DNA of 64,000 nt from Calditrichota bacterium (lineage in GTDB: Bacteria; Electryoneota; RPQS01): positions 1-64,000 of the forward strand of contig JACJVZ010000002.1 of the NCBI GenBank assembly GCA_020637445.1. Direction: 5' to 3'. Below are positions 38,256-47,234 of this stretch, piece after piece. Below the pieces are notes generated by a model, which did not search any database, had not been told where the DNA came from, and saw only the letters and a list, made by a program, of their open reading frames with translations. A program made the position numbers and the translations under genes. The first letter of the stretch is position 1. Each line of letters begins with the position of its first letter.

Positions 38256-40984
38256 TGAACATCAGAGTGTCACTCGGCCGAGTTCTGTTGTGTCTTGCTG
38301 TGTCCGTTGTTGCGGCCACTGCGGGAGAGATTACGGTACAACGTGCGAACGATCTGAAACTGAGCACGATTCAAGGCAAATCGCGCCCCTTCCTGTTGGC
38401 TGATCGGAGCGGAACGTACCTGTATGGCGCAACGGGTGAAGATTGGGACGCGGGCTGGATGGGGCTTTGGGTGCGGCGGAATCGCGTGCTTGATCGACCA
38501 AAATTTGTCGATGCGAACGGCAAGATGCTTTCGCTCGAGGATGCGACTTGTGACGTCTATCCTTCAAACGTATTCTGGACGTGGCCAGAAAAGAAGGACC
38601 ATTACGTAAACATCTTCTTTGAAGACACGCTGCTTGTCTATTCGGGCAGCAATGTGCGGGTCGAAGGCGGGACATGGATTCAAGAAGACCCGATGAAGGA
38701 CGTCACGTACATCCAGTGGCCAAAACCGCTCATTTACTGGCAGATTGAAAAGAGTTCGATTCAATGCGGCGACTCCGAGATTGAGAAGATGACACTTTGG
38801 GCTCATGCTCAGCTTTTGAATTTGCTCGCCGAAAACGATTCCCTCCTCTACGCCGGAATCCCGTGGTTCAACGAAGGTTGGGGGCGCGATACATTTATTT
38901 CGCTGCCGGGTTTATTGGTGACGGGACACTACGACGCGGCGAAGAAATTGTTGATGAGATTTGCCGGATGGATCGACCGCGATCCGAATAGTCCGACTTA
39001 CGGACGGATTCCGAATCGCGTGCGGCCCGGCGAGGAGATTGTCTATAACACTGCAGACGGCACGCCGTGGTGGATGCGCGAAGTGTATGAATACGGCGTC
39101 TACTCGGGCGACTATGCGCTGTGGGATACGTTGATGTCTGACAGCGGCGCGATGCGGATTGCACTCGATGCCGCAGTGGCGAAGAGCGACAGCTTTGGAT
39201 TTTTGATGCACGGCGACGCGGATACGTGGATGGATGCCGTCGGCCCCGACGGCGCACACAGTCCGCGTGGCAACCGCGCGATTGAAATTCAAGCGCTACA
39301 TTTTGCGGCCTTTGACAATGCCATGCGGATGACGCATAAGCCGAATCCGAAATGGAAGGAAACCGCCGAGAAGATTCGCAAGAATTTCTTGGCCGAGTAT
39401 TTCGCGCCGTCGCAGGATCATTTTTATGACCGCTTGATGGCGGATGGCACGCCGGACACGACGATGCGTCCCAATCAGATGTTTGCATTCACCGCGCCGT
39501 ACACGCCGCTGGTGCCGCCGCAGATTGAAGCGACGGTGACGAAGAAAATCGCGAGCGAATTGTTCTATGAACACGGTGTACTGAGTTTGAGTCCCGAGGA
39601 TACGTGCTTTCATCCGTTTCATCAGGACTGGCACTATCCGAAGGACGACGCGTATCATCAGGGGATTGTGTGGGTGTGGAATTCCGGGCCAGCGAAATCG
39701 CTGTTGATTCGTGAAGGGCGCGGCGATCTCGCGCTGAAGATGATGGACTACGAAGCGTGGCACATGCGCGAACGCGGCATGGTGGGATCGCTGCCGGAGC
39801 TCTTTGACGCAGTGAAACGTCCCGGCGCGAAAGACATCGCGTGGTCGGGCACGAGTTCACAGGCGTGGAGTCTTGCGGAATTTTTGCGCGCGACGTATCA
39901 GGATTTTCTCGGCATTCGTCCAGTCGTGTTCGGGCGCGTTGATCCGTTTTGGCTGTTTGCGCCGCGCATTCCCGAATCGTGGGGACGCGTGGAGACGACG
40001 GTTAGTTGCAGCGGGACTCCGTTGCGCGTCATGATGCAGCAATTTACCGATTCGACGGTTGTTGAAGTAACTGCGCTCGAGACGCCGAAGTACGCACTTC
40101 CTGTAAAGTTTTTCGATGCAGCGCGCGGCATCACCGGCGAGATCAACACGACTGAACCCGTGCGCGTGGTCTATCGCATGAAAGACGGCTACATGCTCTA
40201 CAACGACCAGCCCACGTCAGAGAAGATGCTGACGGGCTGGCCTTACGACAAGGGGCCGAAAGATTTGACGTTTGCGCCGCCGATTAAGAAACTCGACTTT
40301 GCATCGTTGAAAGATCCCGACTGGAAGATTTTGACGGGCAAGGATATTCATTGCGATATCGAGTATTCGCTGTTGATGAAACGTGCGGATGATCCCGAAG
40401 GCGATGACGGCGGTGACGGCGGCTACGAATATCCGACGGATGAGGATTTCCGCGACGGGATTCTTGATCTCAGGCAATTTGAAGTGCGTGACGCGAAGGA
40501 CAGCTACTCTTTTTCGCTCACGTTTGACAGTTTGTGGCAGCCGGGCTGGCATCCTGAATACGGTTTTCAGTTGACGTATGCCGCGATTTGCTTGCATACG
40601 CCCACGGCAACGCGCACCGATGTACGCGCGAATTCCAATCTGACTCTCGAAACACCGTTTGATCGTGTTATATATGTAGGCGGCGGCGTGCGCGTGGAAG
40701 ACGCCAATGGAAAAATCCTGGGTGAGTTCATTCCGCGCACGAATGACGATGCTTTCGGCGACGTGAACTCGAAAACGATTTCGTTTTGCCTGCCGAAATC
40801 GCTGTTTCCAAAAAAGACCGGCGAGTGGGATTGGACCGTGCTTGCGGGCGCGCAGGATGACCACGGCGGCGCGGGCATCGGCGAGTTTCGCGCGGTGAAT
40901 GAGACGGCGGAACGTTGGAGCGGCGGCGGCAATACGCATCAAGGTTCGAATATCTACGACAGGCTGAGCACGCTCGGCCGATAA
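38255..40984 (+). CDS. Exported amylo-alpha-1,6-glucosidase (GH133-like debranching enzyme) with glucodextranase-type DOMON tail
   Basis: A 909-residue protein starting at GTG 38255, which shares a base with the amylase stop (TAGTG). A signal peptide (LLCLAVSVVAATAGE) targets it to the periplasm or surface. Residues ~190-580 match the glycogen-debranching (alpha/alpha)6 domain: IPWFNEGWGRDTFISLPGL, MHGDADTWMDAVGPDG, RGNRAIEIQALH, YHQGIVWVWNSGPAKSL and WSGTSSQAWSLAEF. From ~708 the DDPEGDDGGDGGYEYPTDED pattern and following strands match the glucodextranase C-terminal DOMON domain. Well-studied debranching enzymes of this type act in the cytoplasm, so export is unusual. No T9SS tail, so a periplasmic location is more likely. 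Confidence 0.85.
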   Translation: MNIRVSLGRVLLCLAVSVVAATAGEITVQRANDLKLSTIQGKSRPFLLADRSGTYLYGATGEDWDAGWMGLWVRRNRVLDRPKFVDANGKMLSLEDATCDVYPSNVFWTWPEKKDHYVNIFFEDTLLVYSGSNVRVEGGTWIQEDPMKDVTYIQWPKPLIYWQIEKSSIQCGDSEIEKMTLWAHAQLLNLLAENDSLLYAGIPWFNEGWGRDTFISLPGLLVTGHYDAAKKLLMRFAGWIDRDPNSPTYGRIPNRVRPGEEIVYNTADGTPWWMREVYEYGVYSGDYALWDTLMSDSGAMRIALDAAVAKSDSFGFLMHGDADTWMDAVGPDGAHSPRGNRAIEIQALHFAAFDNAMRMTHKPNPKWKETAEKIRKNFLAEYFAPSQDHFYDRLMADGTPDTTMRPNQMFAFTAPYTPLVPPQIEATVTKKIASELFYEHGVLSLSPEDTCFHPFHQDWHYPKDDAYHQGIVWVWNSGPAKSLLIREGRGDLALKMMDYEAWHMRERGMVGSLPELFDAVKRPGAKDIAWSGTSSQAWSLAEFLRATYQDFLGIRPVVFGRVDPFWLFAPRIPESWGRVETTVSCSGTPLRVMMQQFTDSTVVEVTALETPKYALPVKFFDAARGITGEINTTEPVRVVYRMKDGYMLYNDQPTSEKMLTGWPYDKGPKDLTFAPPIKKLDFASLKDPDWKILTGKDIHCDIEYSLLMKRADDPEGDDGGDGGYEYPTDEDFRDGILDLRQFEVRDAKDSYSFSLTFDSLWQPGWHPEYGFQLTYAAICLHTPTATRTDVRANSNLTLETPFDRVIYVGGGVRVEDANGKILGEFIPRTNDDAFGDVNSKTISFCLPKSLFPKKTGEWDWTVLAGAQDDHGGAGIGEFRAVNETAERWSGGGNTHQGSNIYDRLSTLGR

Positions 40985-41015
40985 ACTTTCTTGACTTCTT
41001 TGCAGACTATTATTC

Positions 41016-42089
41016 ATGGCAAGCATTGAACTGCGGAATCTGAACAAACAATTCGGCAACGTAAAAGTGCTCCGCGATATCAGCTTTACGGTGCGCGAAG
41101 ACGAGTTTGTTGTGCTCGTTGGACCGTCGGGCTGCGGCAAGTCCACGATTTTGCGATCGATTGCAGGATTGGAGACGCCGACGTCCGGCGAAATCTGGAT
41201 TGGCGGAAAAAATATCACCGACGTGCATCCGCGCGACCGCGATATCGCCATGGTGTTTCAGAGTTATGCGCTCTATCCGCATTTAACGGTTTACGACAAC
41301 ATGGCATTCGGGCTGAAAATGCGGAAGGCGTCGGCGTCCGACATTGATCAGCGCGTCAAAGAGGCGGCATCGTTCTTTGAATTGGGCGATCTTTTGCACC
41401 GCAAACCCAAAGAGCTTTCGGGCGGACAGCGTCAGCGTGTGGCGCTGGGACGCGCGGTCGTGCGCAATCCCTCGGCGTTTTTGTTTGACGAGCCGCTTTC
41501 AAATCTCGACGCAAAGCTGCGAGCACACACGAGAACCGAAATTGCAAGGCTGCACAAGCGTTTGAAGACGGCGATGGTCTATGTGACCCACGATCAGATT
41601 GAGGCGATGACGCTCGGTGAAAGAATCGTCGTGCTCAAAGACGGCACTATCCAGCAGATTGACACGCCGCTGAACGTGTACCGCAAACCGTCGAACAAGT
41701 TTGTGGCGGGTTTCATCGGATCGCCGGCAATGAACTTCGTGCAAGGCGCGCGGGACGGCAAAGCCTTTCGCAGCGGAGCTCTGCGGTTTGATCTGCCGGA
41801 TATCCTGAACGCGACGTGTCCCGAAAAGGTCACGCTGGGTTTGCGCCCCGAGCAGATTTCGATTGGCACAATCGGCAACGGGAAAGTCGGATTCGATTTG
41901 AACGTCGACGTCGTGGAGCCGATCGGGAATGAGCTATTGGTATACGGCAGGGTCGGCGAGCAGGAACTTATCGTGCGCTGCGATCCACGCACCGAAGTGC
42001 GGACGGATTCCCGCTTGCCTGTGTATTTTGATCCGATGGCAGTACACTATTTTGACACTTCCAGTGAAGAGTCTCTCGTTCGCGACTAA
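41016..42089 (+). CDS. MalK/MsmK/UgpC-type ABC transporter ATPase
   Basis: A 357-residue cytoplasmic ATP-binding subunit. Walker A GPSGCGKST (~38), Q-loop VFQSYALYPHLT, signature ELSGGQRQRVALGRA (~133), Walker B with LFDEPLSNLDAKLR (~158), H-loop VTHDQIEAMTLG, and a C-terminal TOBE/MOI-type regulatory domain. This is the CUT1 sugar-importer ATPase class. The MalE/F/G-type genes lie three kilobases downstream in the same strand, separated by the GH57 gene, and are the natural partners. Confidence 0.94.
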   Translation: MASIELRNLNKQFGNVKVLRDISFTVREDEFVVLVGPSGCGKSTILRSIAGLETPTSGEIWIGGKNITDVHPRDRDIAMVFQSYALYPHLTVYDNMAFGLKMRKASASDIDQRVKEAASFFELGDLLHRKPKELSGGQRQRVALGRAVVRNPSAFLFDEPLSNLDAKLRAHTRTEIARLHKRLKTAMVYVTHDQIEAMTLGERIVVLKDGTIQQIDTPLNVYRKPSNKFVAGFIGSPAMNFVQGARDGKAFRSGALRFDLPDILNATCPEKVTLGLRPEQISIGTIGNGKVGFDLNVDVVEPIGNELLVYGRVGEQELIVRCDPRTEVRTDSRLPVYFDPMAVHYFDTSSEESLVRD

Positions 42090-42104
42090 CTTCTTGTCTT
42101 CGAC

Positions 42105-44327
42105 ATGCGCACACTTTTTGTTTTATTCTTTGTTGTTTTTGTTTCCGTGGCACAAGCGGGTAAACTTTACGTAAATATTATCTGGCACCAGCATCAGCCG
42201 CTGTATGTCAATCCTGAAACGGACCAGCTTTCCGGGCCGTGGGTGCGCACACATGCGACCAAGGATTATTGGGACATGGCGGAGCGGCAAGGACGGATGC
42301 CGGATGTGCATGCGACAATCAATTTGACATCGTCGCTGCTTGTGCAATTGCAAGAGTATTACGTTGCGCGCCTTGCACCCTATTTGTATAAGCACGAAGA
42401 CGGACACCGCGCCATTGACGCCGACAAGTATTTCGCGAAATGGGGCGGCAAGACCGATCCGTGGATCGATTTGGCACTGAAACCAAGCGCAAGTTTCACG
42501 GAGGAAGACATCGCGAAGCTGATCAGCGAACCGTGGAACGCGTTTGGAATGTCTGAGATTCAAATGGCGCATTTCCCGGAATACGAGGCCCTCCGCGACA
42601 AAGCGCGCGCGCATCCGGAATCTTTGACCACTGACGACTATACGGCAATCAAGACGTGGTTCTTCCTTGCGCATTTCGATCCTCGGTACTTGGTGTCGTC
42701 GTATTCCGCAGGCAGTACGCTGCCTGATCTGGTCGAACGTCGTGACAACAAGTTTTACTTGAAGCATCCGCTAACGGAGCGAGACGCGAACCGCATGGTT
42801 GCCGAGGCCGTGTATCTGTGTACGCAAATCGTTCCGATACACAAGGCGATTCAAGATTCCGACTGGCTTCTGAACGAAGTGATCACGACTCCGTTCTATC
42901 ATCCGATTTTGCCGCTCTTAATTGACACCGACATTGCCAAGGTATGTCAGCCCAAGAGCGAACTTCCCGAGCGATTCGCTTATCCGCAGGACGCTCATGC
43001 TCAGGTTATCAAAGGCATGGACTACTACGAAAAGCTGTTCGGCAAAATACCCAACGGCATGTGGCCCGCCGAAGGTTCGATTTCGGCGGATGCCGCGGCG
43101 GTCTTCCGCGAATACGGCGTGAAGTGGATTTGCGGTGACATGCATGTGCTGCAGCGCAGCAAGCCCGAAGGATTGGACGTCGCGAAACCCTACCGTTTGC
43201 GGACTCCGGCGGGTGACATTGCGATTGTGTTCCGCGAAACGACGCTTTCGGATCATATCGGCTTCACGTATCAGAAGATGGAGCCTGCGGAAGCCGTGAA
43301 ACACTTCATGGGTGAAATCCGAAAGTACAAACCCGCTGAAGGTGACGACGACCGTTTGTTGACGGTGATTCTCGACGGTGAAAACGCGTGGGAGTGGTAC
43401 GAAAAGGACAACTGGGACGGCAGCGAGTTTCTCGATGGGCTGTATCAGGAATTGTCGCGCGCCTATTTGAACGACGAGTTTACGTGCGTGACGCCGACGG
43501 AGTATTTTGACGGCAATCCCGCGCGCAAAGTGACTGCGCATCCGATTGAAGAGCTGACCGAGATCACCGAATTGTGGCCGGGGTCGTGGATTAACGCGAA
43601 CTTTGACACGTGGATCGGCGAGCAGGAAGAGAACACCGCATGGGATTATTTGCTGCACACGCGGCAGGATTTGGAGAAGTCCGGTTTGCCGCAGCCTGAT
43701 CCGCATGCAACGATGCCCGAAGATGCGCATGACGCCGCGGTCTATCGCGCCTACGAATCCATGTACGCGGCGGAAGGTTCGGATTGGTTTTGGTGGTACG
43801 GAGCCGATCAAGGTGCGCCGGGAGGAGACAGGCCGTTTGAAGAAGCCTTCTTCTCGCATTTGCGCGCCGTGTACAAGCACATGCGCGAGGCGGGAGTAGA
43901 AATTGAAACGCCGGAGTTTGAGCCGATTTTGAGTCAAGCGAAAATCTCGACGCAAGAAACGGGCGGCGTGATGCAGCGCGGCGGTGAAATACGCAGAGTT
44001 AGATTTGAGTGCGACGCAAACGGGATTGACATTCCGGAATCCATCTTCATCGTGGGGAATCTATCTTCAATCGGTGAATGGCAGCCAAACGTGATTCGCA
44101 TGCGAGATGACGGTGCGGCGGGTGATCAGAAAGCCAAAGACGGCATTTGGTCTTTCGAAATCGAAGTGCCGCTGGGCACGGAAGTGCAGTACAAGTATAC
44201 GAACTCCGGCGAAGCCGGGGTGTGGCAGCCGTCCGAAGAATTTTCACAATCAAACCGCGCCTTTACCGTTGAAGGAGCGCGCGACGAGGTGATTGTGCGC
44301 CATGACGTGTTTGGAGTGCGCGACTGA
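42105..44327 (+). CDS. Exported GH57 alpha-glucan hydrolase with C-terminal starch-binding-like domain
   Basis: A 740-residue exported enzyme, signal peptide FVLFFVVFVSVAQAG. GH57 motifs: YVNIIWHQHQPLYV at the N-terminus, WFFLAHFDP, the catalytic Glu in NGMWPAEGSIS (~323), the second acid in VILDGENAWEWY (~425), and the terminal YLLHTRQDLEK and DWFWWYGADQ region as in GH57 amylases. The last ~110 residues form a starch-binding-like fold (IFIVGNLSSIGEWQPN, VQYKYTNSGEAGVWQP). Family enzymes are retaining alpha-amylases, amylopullulanases or glucanotransferases. Lacking a T9SS tail, it is probably periplasmic, trimming imported maltodextrins. Confidence 0.9.
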   Translation: MRTLFVLFFVVFVSVAQAGKLYVNIIWHQHQPLYVNPETDQLSGPWVRTHATKDYWDMAERQGRMPDVHATINLTSSLLVQLQEYYVARLAPYLYKHEDGHRAIDADKYFAKWGGKTDPWIDLALKPSASFTEEDIAKLISEPWNAFGMSEIQMAHFPEYEALRDKARAHPESLTTDDYTAIKTWFFLAHFDPRYLVSSYSAGSTLPDLVERRDNKFYLKHPLTERDANRMVAEAVYLCTQIVPIHKAIQDSDWLLNEVITTPFYHPILPLLIDTDIAKVCQPKSELPERFAYPQDAHAQVIKGMDYYEKLFGKIPNGMWPAEGSISADAAAVFREYGVKWICGDMHVLQRSKPEGLDVAKPYRLRTPAGDIAIVFRETTLSDHIGFTYQKMEPAEAVKHFMGEIRKYKPAEGDDDRLLTVILDGENAWEWYEKDNWDGSEFLDGLYQELSRAYLNDEFTCVTPTEYFDGNPARKVTAHPIEELTEITELWPGSWINANFDTWIGEQEENTAWDYLLHTRQDLEKSGLPQPDPHATMPEDAHDAAVYRAYESMYAAEGSDWFWWYGADQGAPGGDRPFEEAFFSHLRAVYKHMREAGVEIETPEFEPILSQAKISTQETGGVMQRGGEIRRVRFECDANGIDIPESIFIVGNLSSIGEWQPNVIRMRDDGAAGDQKAKDGIWSFEIEVPLGTEVQYKYTNSGEAGVWQPSEEFSQSNRAFTVEGARDEVIVRHDVFGVRD

Positions 44328-44328
44328 C

Positions 44329-45546
44329 GTGAGAGTTTTAGCACTTCTTCTGACCGTATTGGCTGCGGGCTGCGCGAAACACGACGGAGTGACGCGCATT
44401 CAGCTCTGGCATCAGATGCAGCCGGACGACCGCGCCGTGCTTGAGCGCGTGATAGACGCTTATGACCAAAGAGACAGCACGGTTTTGGTCGAGGTTATTT
44501 ACAAAGAGACCGAAGAACTGCGTTCCAACTATCAATCGGCCGCTCTTGCCGGCATGGGACCGGACTTGGTGTACGGCCCCTCCGATCAAGTTGGGCCATT
44601 GGCGACGATGCAGTTTGTGCGGCCCTTGGATGAGTATTTCAGCACCGACGAACTTGCCGGACTTGACGAGCGAGCCGTGGTCAAGTTTAAGGATCAAACG
44701 TACCAGCTTGCGGACCGCATCGGCAATCATTTGGCTTTGGTTTACAACAAATCTTTGATGCCTGTCCCGCCCGCGAACACGGACGAGCTGATTGCGATGG
44801 GTCAAGAGCTGACTAAGGATTTGAACGGCGACGGCGTGACTGACCAGTGGGGGCTCGTGTGGAATTTTACTGAGCCGTTTTTTTTCATTCCGTGGCTGTC
44901 GGGGTTTGGCGGATGGGTGCTGGACGACAACGCACATCCGACGCTAAACACACCTTCGGCAACCAACGCGTTTCGATTCGTACGTTCGCTGCGTGATCAA
45001 TACAAGATGGTTCCGCCGGACTGCGACTACAATACCGCCGACGCACTATTCAAAGAAGGGCGCGCGGCGATGCTGATTAACGGTCCGTGGTCGTGGGCTG
45101 GGTACGGTACAGCCGGTATCGACTACGAAATCGCGCGAATTCCGCTGGTGACGTCGACGGGACTGTGGCCCGCGCCGATGGTGTCGCCGCTCGGCTATTC
45201 ACTCAATGTAAACAGCGACGGCGAAGAACTTGCGGCGGCTGTGAAACTTCTCAAATATCTTTTGAGCGACAGCGTTCAGCAGCAGTTCGTCGAAGCGACT
45301 GGAATCATTCCGAGTTCGATAGTGGTTCGCGAAGACTCCACATATCTTTTGCGTCCGCACGTTGCGGAGAGTTTGTCGCAGTACGAAGTCGGACGGGCCA
45401 TGCCGATCGTGCCCGAATTGCGCGCGGTGTGGGACGCGATGCGCGCGTCGTATCAATCGGTCTTGGGAGGATATTTGTCCCCTGAGGATGCCGCCGCGAA
45501 AATGCAGCATGACGCCGAACAAAAGATTCAGGAGATGAATGAATAG
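44329..45546 (+). CDS. MalE-type maltodextrin-binding lipoprotein
   Basis: A 405-residue solute-binding lipoprotein of the CUT1 family. The GTG at 44329 is chosen because it lies just after the GH57 stop and yields a short lipoprotein signal, MRVLALLLTVLAAGC, with the lipobox Cys at 15. An earlier frame start at 44293 would bury the signal. Family features include LWHQMQPDDRAVLERVIDAY, GPDLVYGPSDQVGPLA, DLNGDGVTDQWGLVW and AAMLINGPWSWAGY. It overlaps the MalF-type gene by eight bases. Likely to deliver malto-oligosaccharides to the permease in the periplasm. Confidence 0.92.
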   Translation: MRVLALLLTVLAAGCAKHDGVTRIQLWHQMQPDDRAVLERVIDAYDQRDSTVLVEVIYKETEELRSNYQSAALAGMGPDLVYGPSDQVGPLATMQFVRPLDEYFSTDELAGLDERAVVKFKDQTYQLADRIGNHLALVYNKSLMPVPPANTDELIAMGQELTKDLNGDGVTDQWGLVWNFTEPFFFIPWLSGFGGWVLDDNAHPTLNTPSATNAFRFVRSLRDQYKMVPPDCDYNTADALFKEGRAAMLINGPWSWAGYGTAGIDYEIARIPLVTSTGLWPAPMVSPLGYSLNVNSDGEELAAAVKLLKYLLSDSVQQQFVEATGIIPSSIVVREDSTYLLRPHVAESLSQYEVGRAMPIVPELRAVWDAMRASYQSVLGGYLSPEDAAAKMQHDAEQKIQEMNE

Positions 45547-46411
45547 GGAACGCAACTTCGCGCTGTGGATGGTCGCGCCGGCCGCGATTGTGGTTGCGCT
45601 CGTCGTCGTCTGGCCGTTCATCTATAATGTGGTGCTCTCGTTCTCGAACATGAGTTTGCTGCATATTCACGATTGGGAATTGATCGGTCCGCGTCAGTAC
45701 GAAAAGGTGTTTTCCGATCCGACCATATACATGGTTTTCGTGAAGACGTTGATTTGGACCGTCGTAAACGTGTTCTTTCACGTTACTATCGGCGTGGCGT
45801 TGGCCGTGATCCTGCACGAGAACGTACCGGGCAAGAGAATGTTTCGCACGCTCTTGATTCTGCCGTGGGCGATTCCGGCGGTGGTGACGGCGCTTACTTG
45901 GCGCGGGATGTTCCATTATGAATACGGCGCGGTGAATTTGATCTTGACCAAAGTATTTGCGCAGACGCCGATTCAGTGGCTGAACGATCCGGTCGGGACT
46001 TTTGCGGCGTGTATCATCACAAACGTGTGGCTGGGATTTCCGTTTATGATGGTCGTCGCGTTGGGTGGTTTGCAGAGTATTCCGCGGGAACTTTATGAAG
46101 CGGCGATGATTGACGGCGCATCGGCGTGGCAGAGATTCAGGACGATTACGCTGCCGATGCTGGTTCCTGTTTTGACGCCTGCCGTGATTTTGGGATTCGT
46201 GTGGACGTTCAATAAGGTTGATATTGTCTGGCTGGTCTCGAACGGCGGCGAGCCTGCCGATCAGACGCATATTTTGGTGTCGTACGTCTATCGCGCAGCA
46301 TTCAATCTCTATCGCTATGGATACGCGGCGGCGGGATCGATGATTATTTTCCTGCTGCTGGTCGTGTTCTCAATGACGTTTATGAAAAGAATGCGGGCAA
46401 AGGAGGCGTAG
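45539..46411 (+). CDS. MalF-type ABC sugar permease
   Basis: A 290-residue inner-membrane permease with six predicted helices and the EAA loop LYEAAMIDGASAWQRFRTIT that docks with the ATPase. It is short, like MsmF/UgpA types, and lacks the large periplasmic insert of enteric MalF. CAGGAG lies upstream; the gene overlaps the end of the binding-protein gene, and the next permease gene starts three bases after its stop. Confidence 0.93.
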   Translation: MNRERNFALWMVAPAAIVVALVVVWPFIYNVVLSFSNMSLLHIHDWELIGPRQYEKVFSDPTIYMVFVKTLIWTVVNVFFHVTIGVALAVILHENVPGKRMFRTLLILPWAIPAVVTALTWRGMFHYEYGAVNLILTKVFAQTPIQWLNDPVGTFAACIITNVWLGFPFMMVVALGGLQSIPRELYEAAMIDGASAWQRFRTITLPMLVPVLTPAVILGFVWTFNKVDIVWLVSNGGEPADQTHILVSYVYRAAFNLYRYGYAAAGSMIIFLLLVVFSMTFMKRMRAKEA

Positions 46412-46414
46412 ACC

Positions 46415-47233
46415 ATGCTGAAGAAGATTATTCTGGTTACGCTTTTGGTCGTCATCACGGTGGCAACGCTCTATCCGGTGTTGACCGTGATTACGGTGTC
46501 GCTGCGTCCGGCAGACCGGCTGCTTTCGACGTCGCTTGAAATTATTCCGGAAGACGCGACATTTCAGAACTACGTCGCTCTCTTCACCGAGCATCCGTTC
46601 GGTCGGTGGCTGTTCAACAGCACGATTGTCGCCGCGGCGGTGACGATTTTCGCGACGGCGCTGGCCTCAACTGCGGGTTATGCGTTTTCAAGATTCCGGT
46701 TTCCCGGCTACAAAGTGGGTATGAGTCTGTTGCTGATTACGCAGATGTTTCCGGCGACGATGCTTTTGCTTCCGCTGTTCTTGATGCTTGCGAAACTTGG
46801 ACTCATCAATTCTTATATCGGGTTGATGGTGGTCTATTCGGCGACGGCGCTGCCGTTCACTGTTTGGCAGATGAAAGGATATTACGACACCATTCCCAAA
46901 GAGCTGGAAGAGGCCGCGATGCTCGACGGCGCGAACAGGTTCAAGACATTCTATTTGGTGATATTGCCTCTGGCTGCTCCGGCGCTGGTGATTACGGCGC
47001 TGTTCAGCTTTTTGACGGCATGGAGCGAATATGTGGTCGCGGCGCAGGTGTTGCTGACCGAAGAGATGTACACACTGCCGATTGGACTGAAGCAATTCCA
47101 ATCGAGTATGTCAACCGAGTGGGGACTGTACGCGGCGGGATCGATCGTCGTGAGCGTTCCAGTGATATTGTTGTTTATGAAATTGTCAAAATGGTTGGTT
47201 TCAGGACTGACATTGGGAAGCGTGAAGGGATAG
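46415..47233 (+). CDS. MalG-type ABC sugar permease
   Basis: A 272-residue inner-membrane permease. It has TM1 at the N-terminus, the CUT1 pattern ITVSLRPADRLL, and the EAA loop LEEAAMLDGANRFKTFYLVI. AAGGAGG is placed well before the ATG. With the MalF-type subunit and the MalK-type ATPase upstream it completes a maltodextrin-type ABC importer. Confidence 0.93.
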   Translation: MLKKIILVTLLVVITVATLYPVLTVITVSLRPADRLLSTSLEIIPEDATFQNYVALFTEHPFGRWLFNSTIVAAAVTIFATALASTAGYAFSRFRFPGYKVGMSLLLITQMFPATMLLLPLFLMLAKLGLINSYIGLMVVYSATALPFTVWQMKGYYDTIPKELEEAAMLDGANRFKTFYLVILPLAAPALVITALFSFLTAWSEYVVAAQVLLTEEMYTLPIGLKQFQSSMSTEWGLYAAGSIVVSVPVILLFMKLSKWLVSGLTLGSVKG

Positions 47234-47234
47234 G

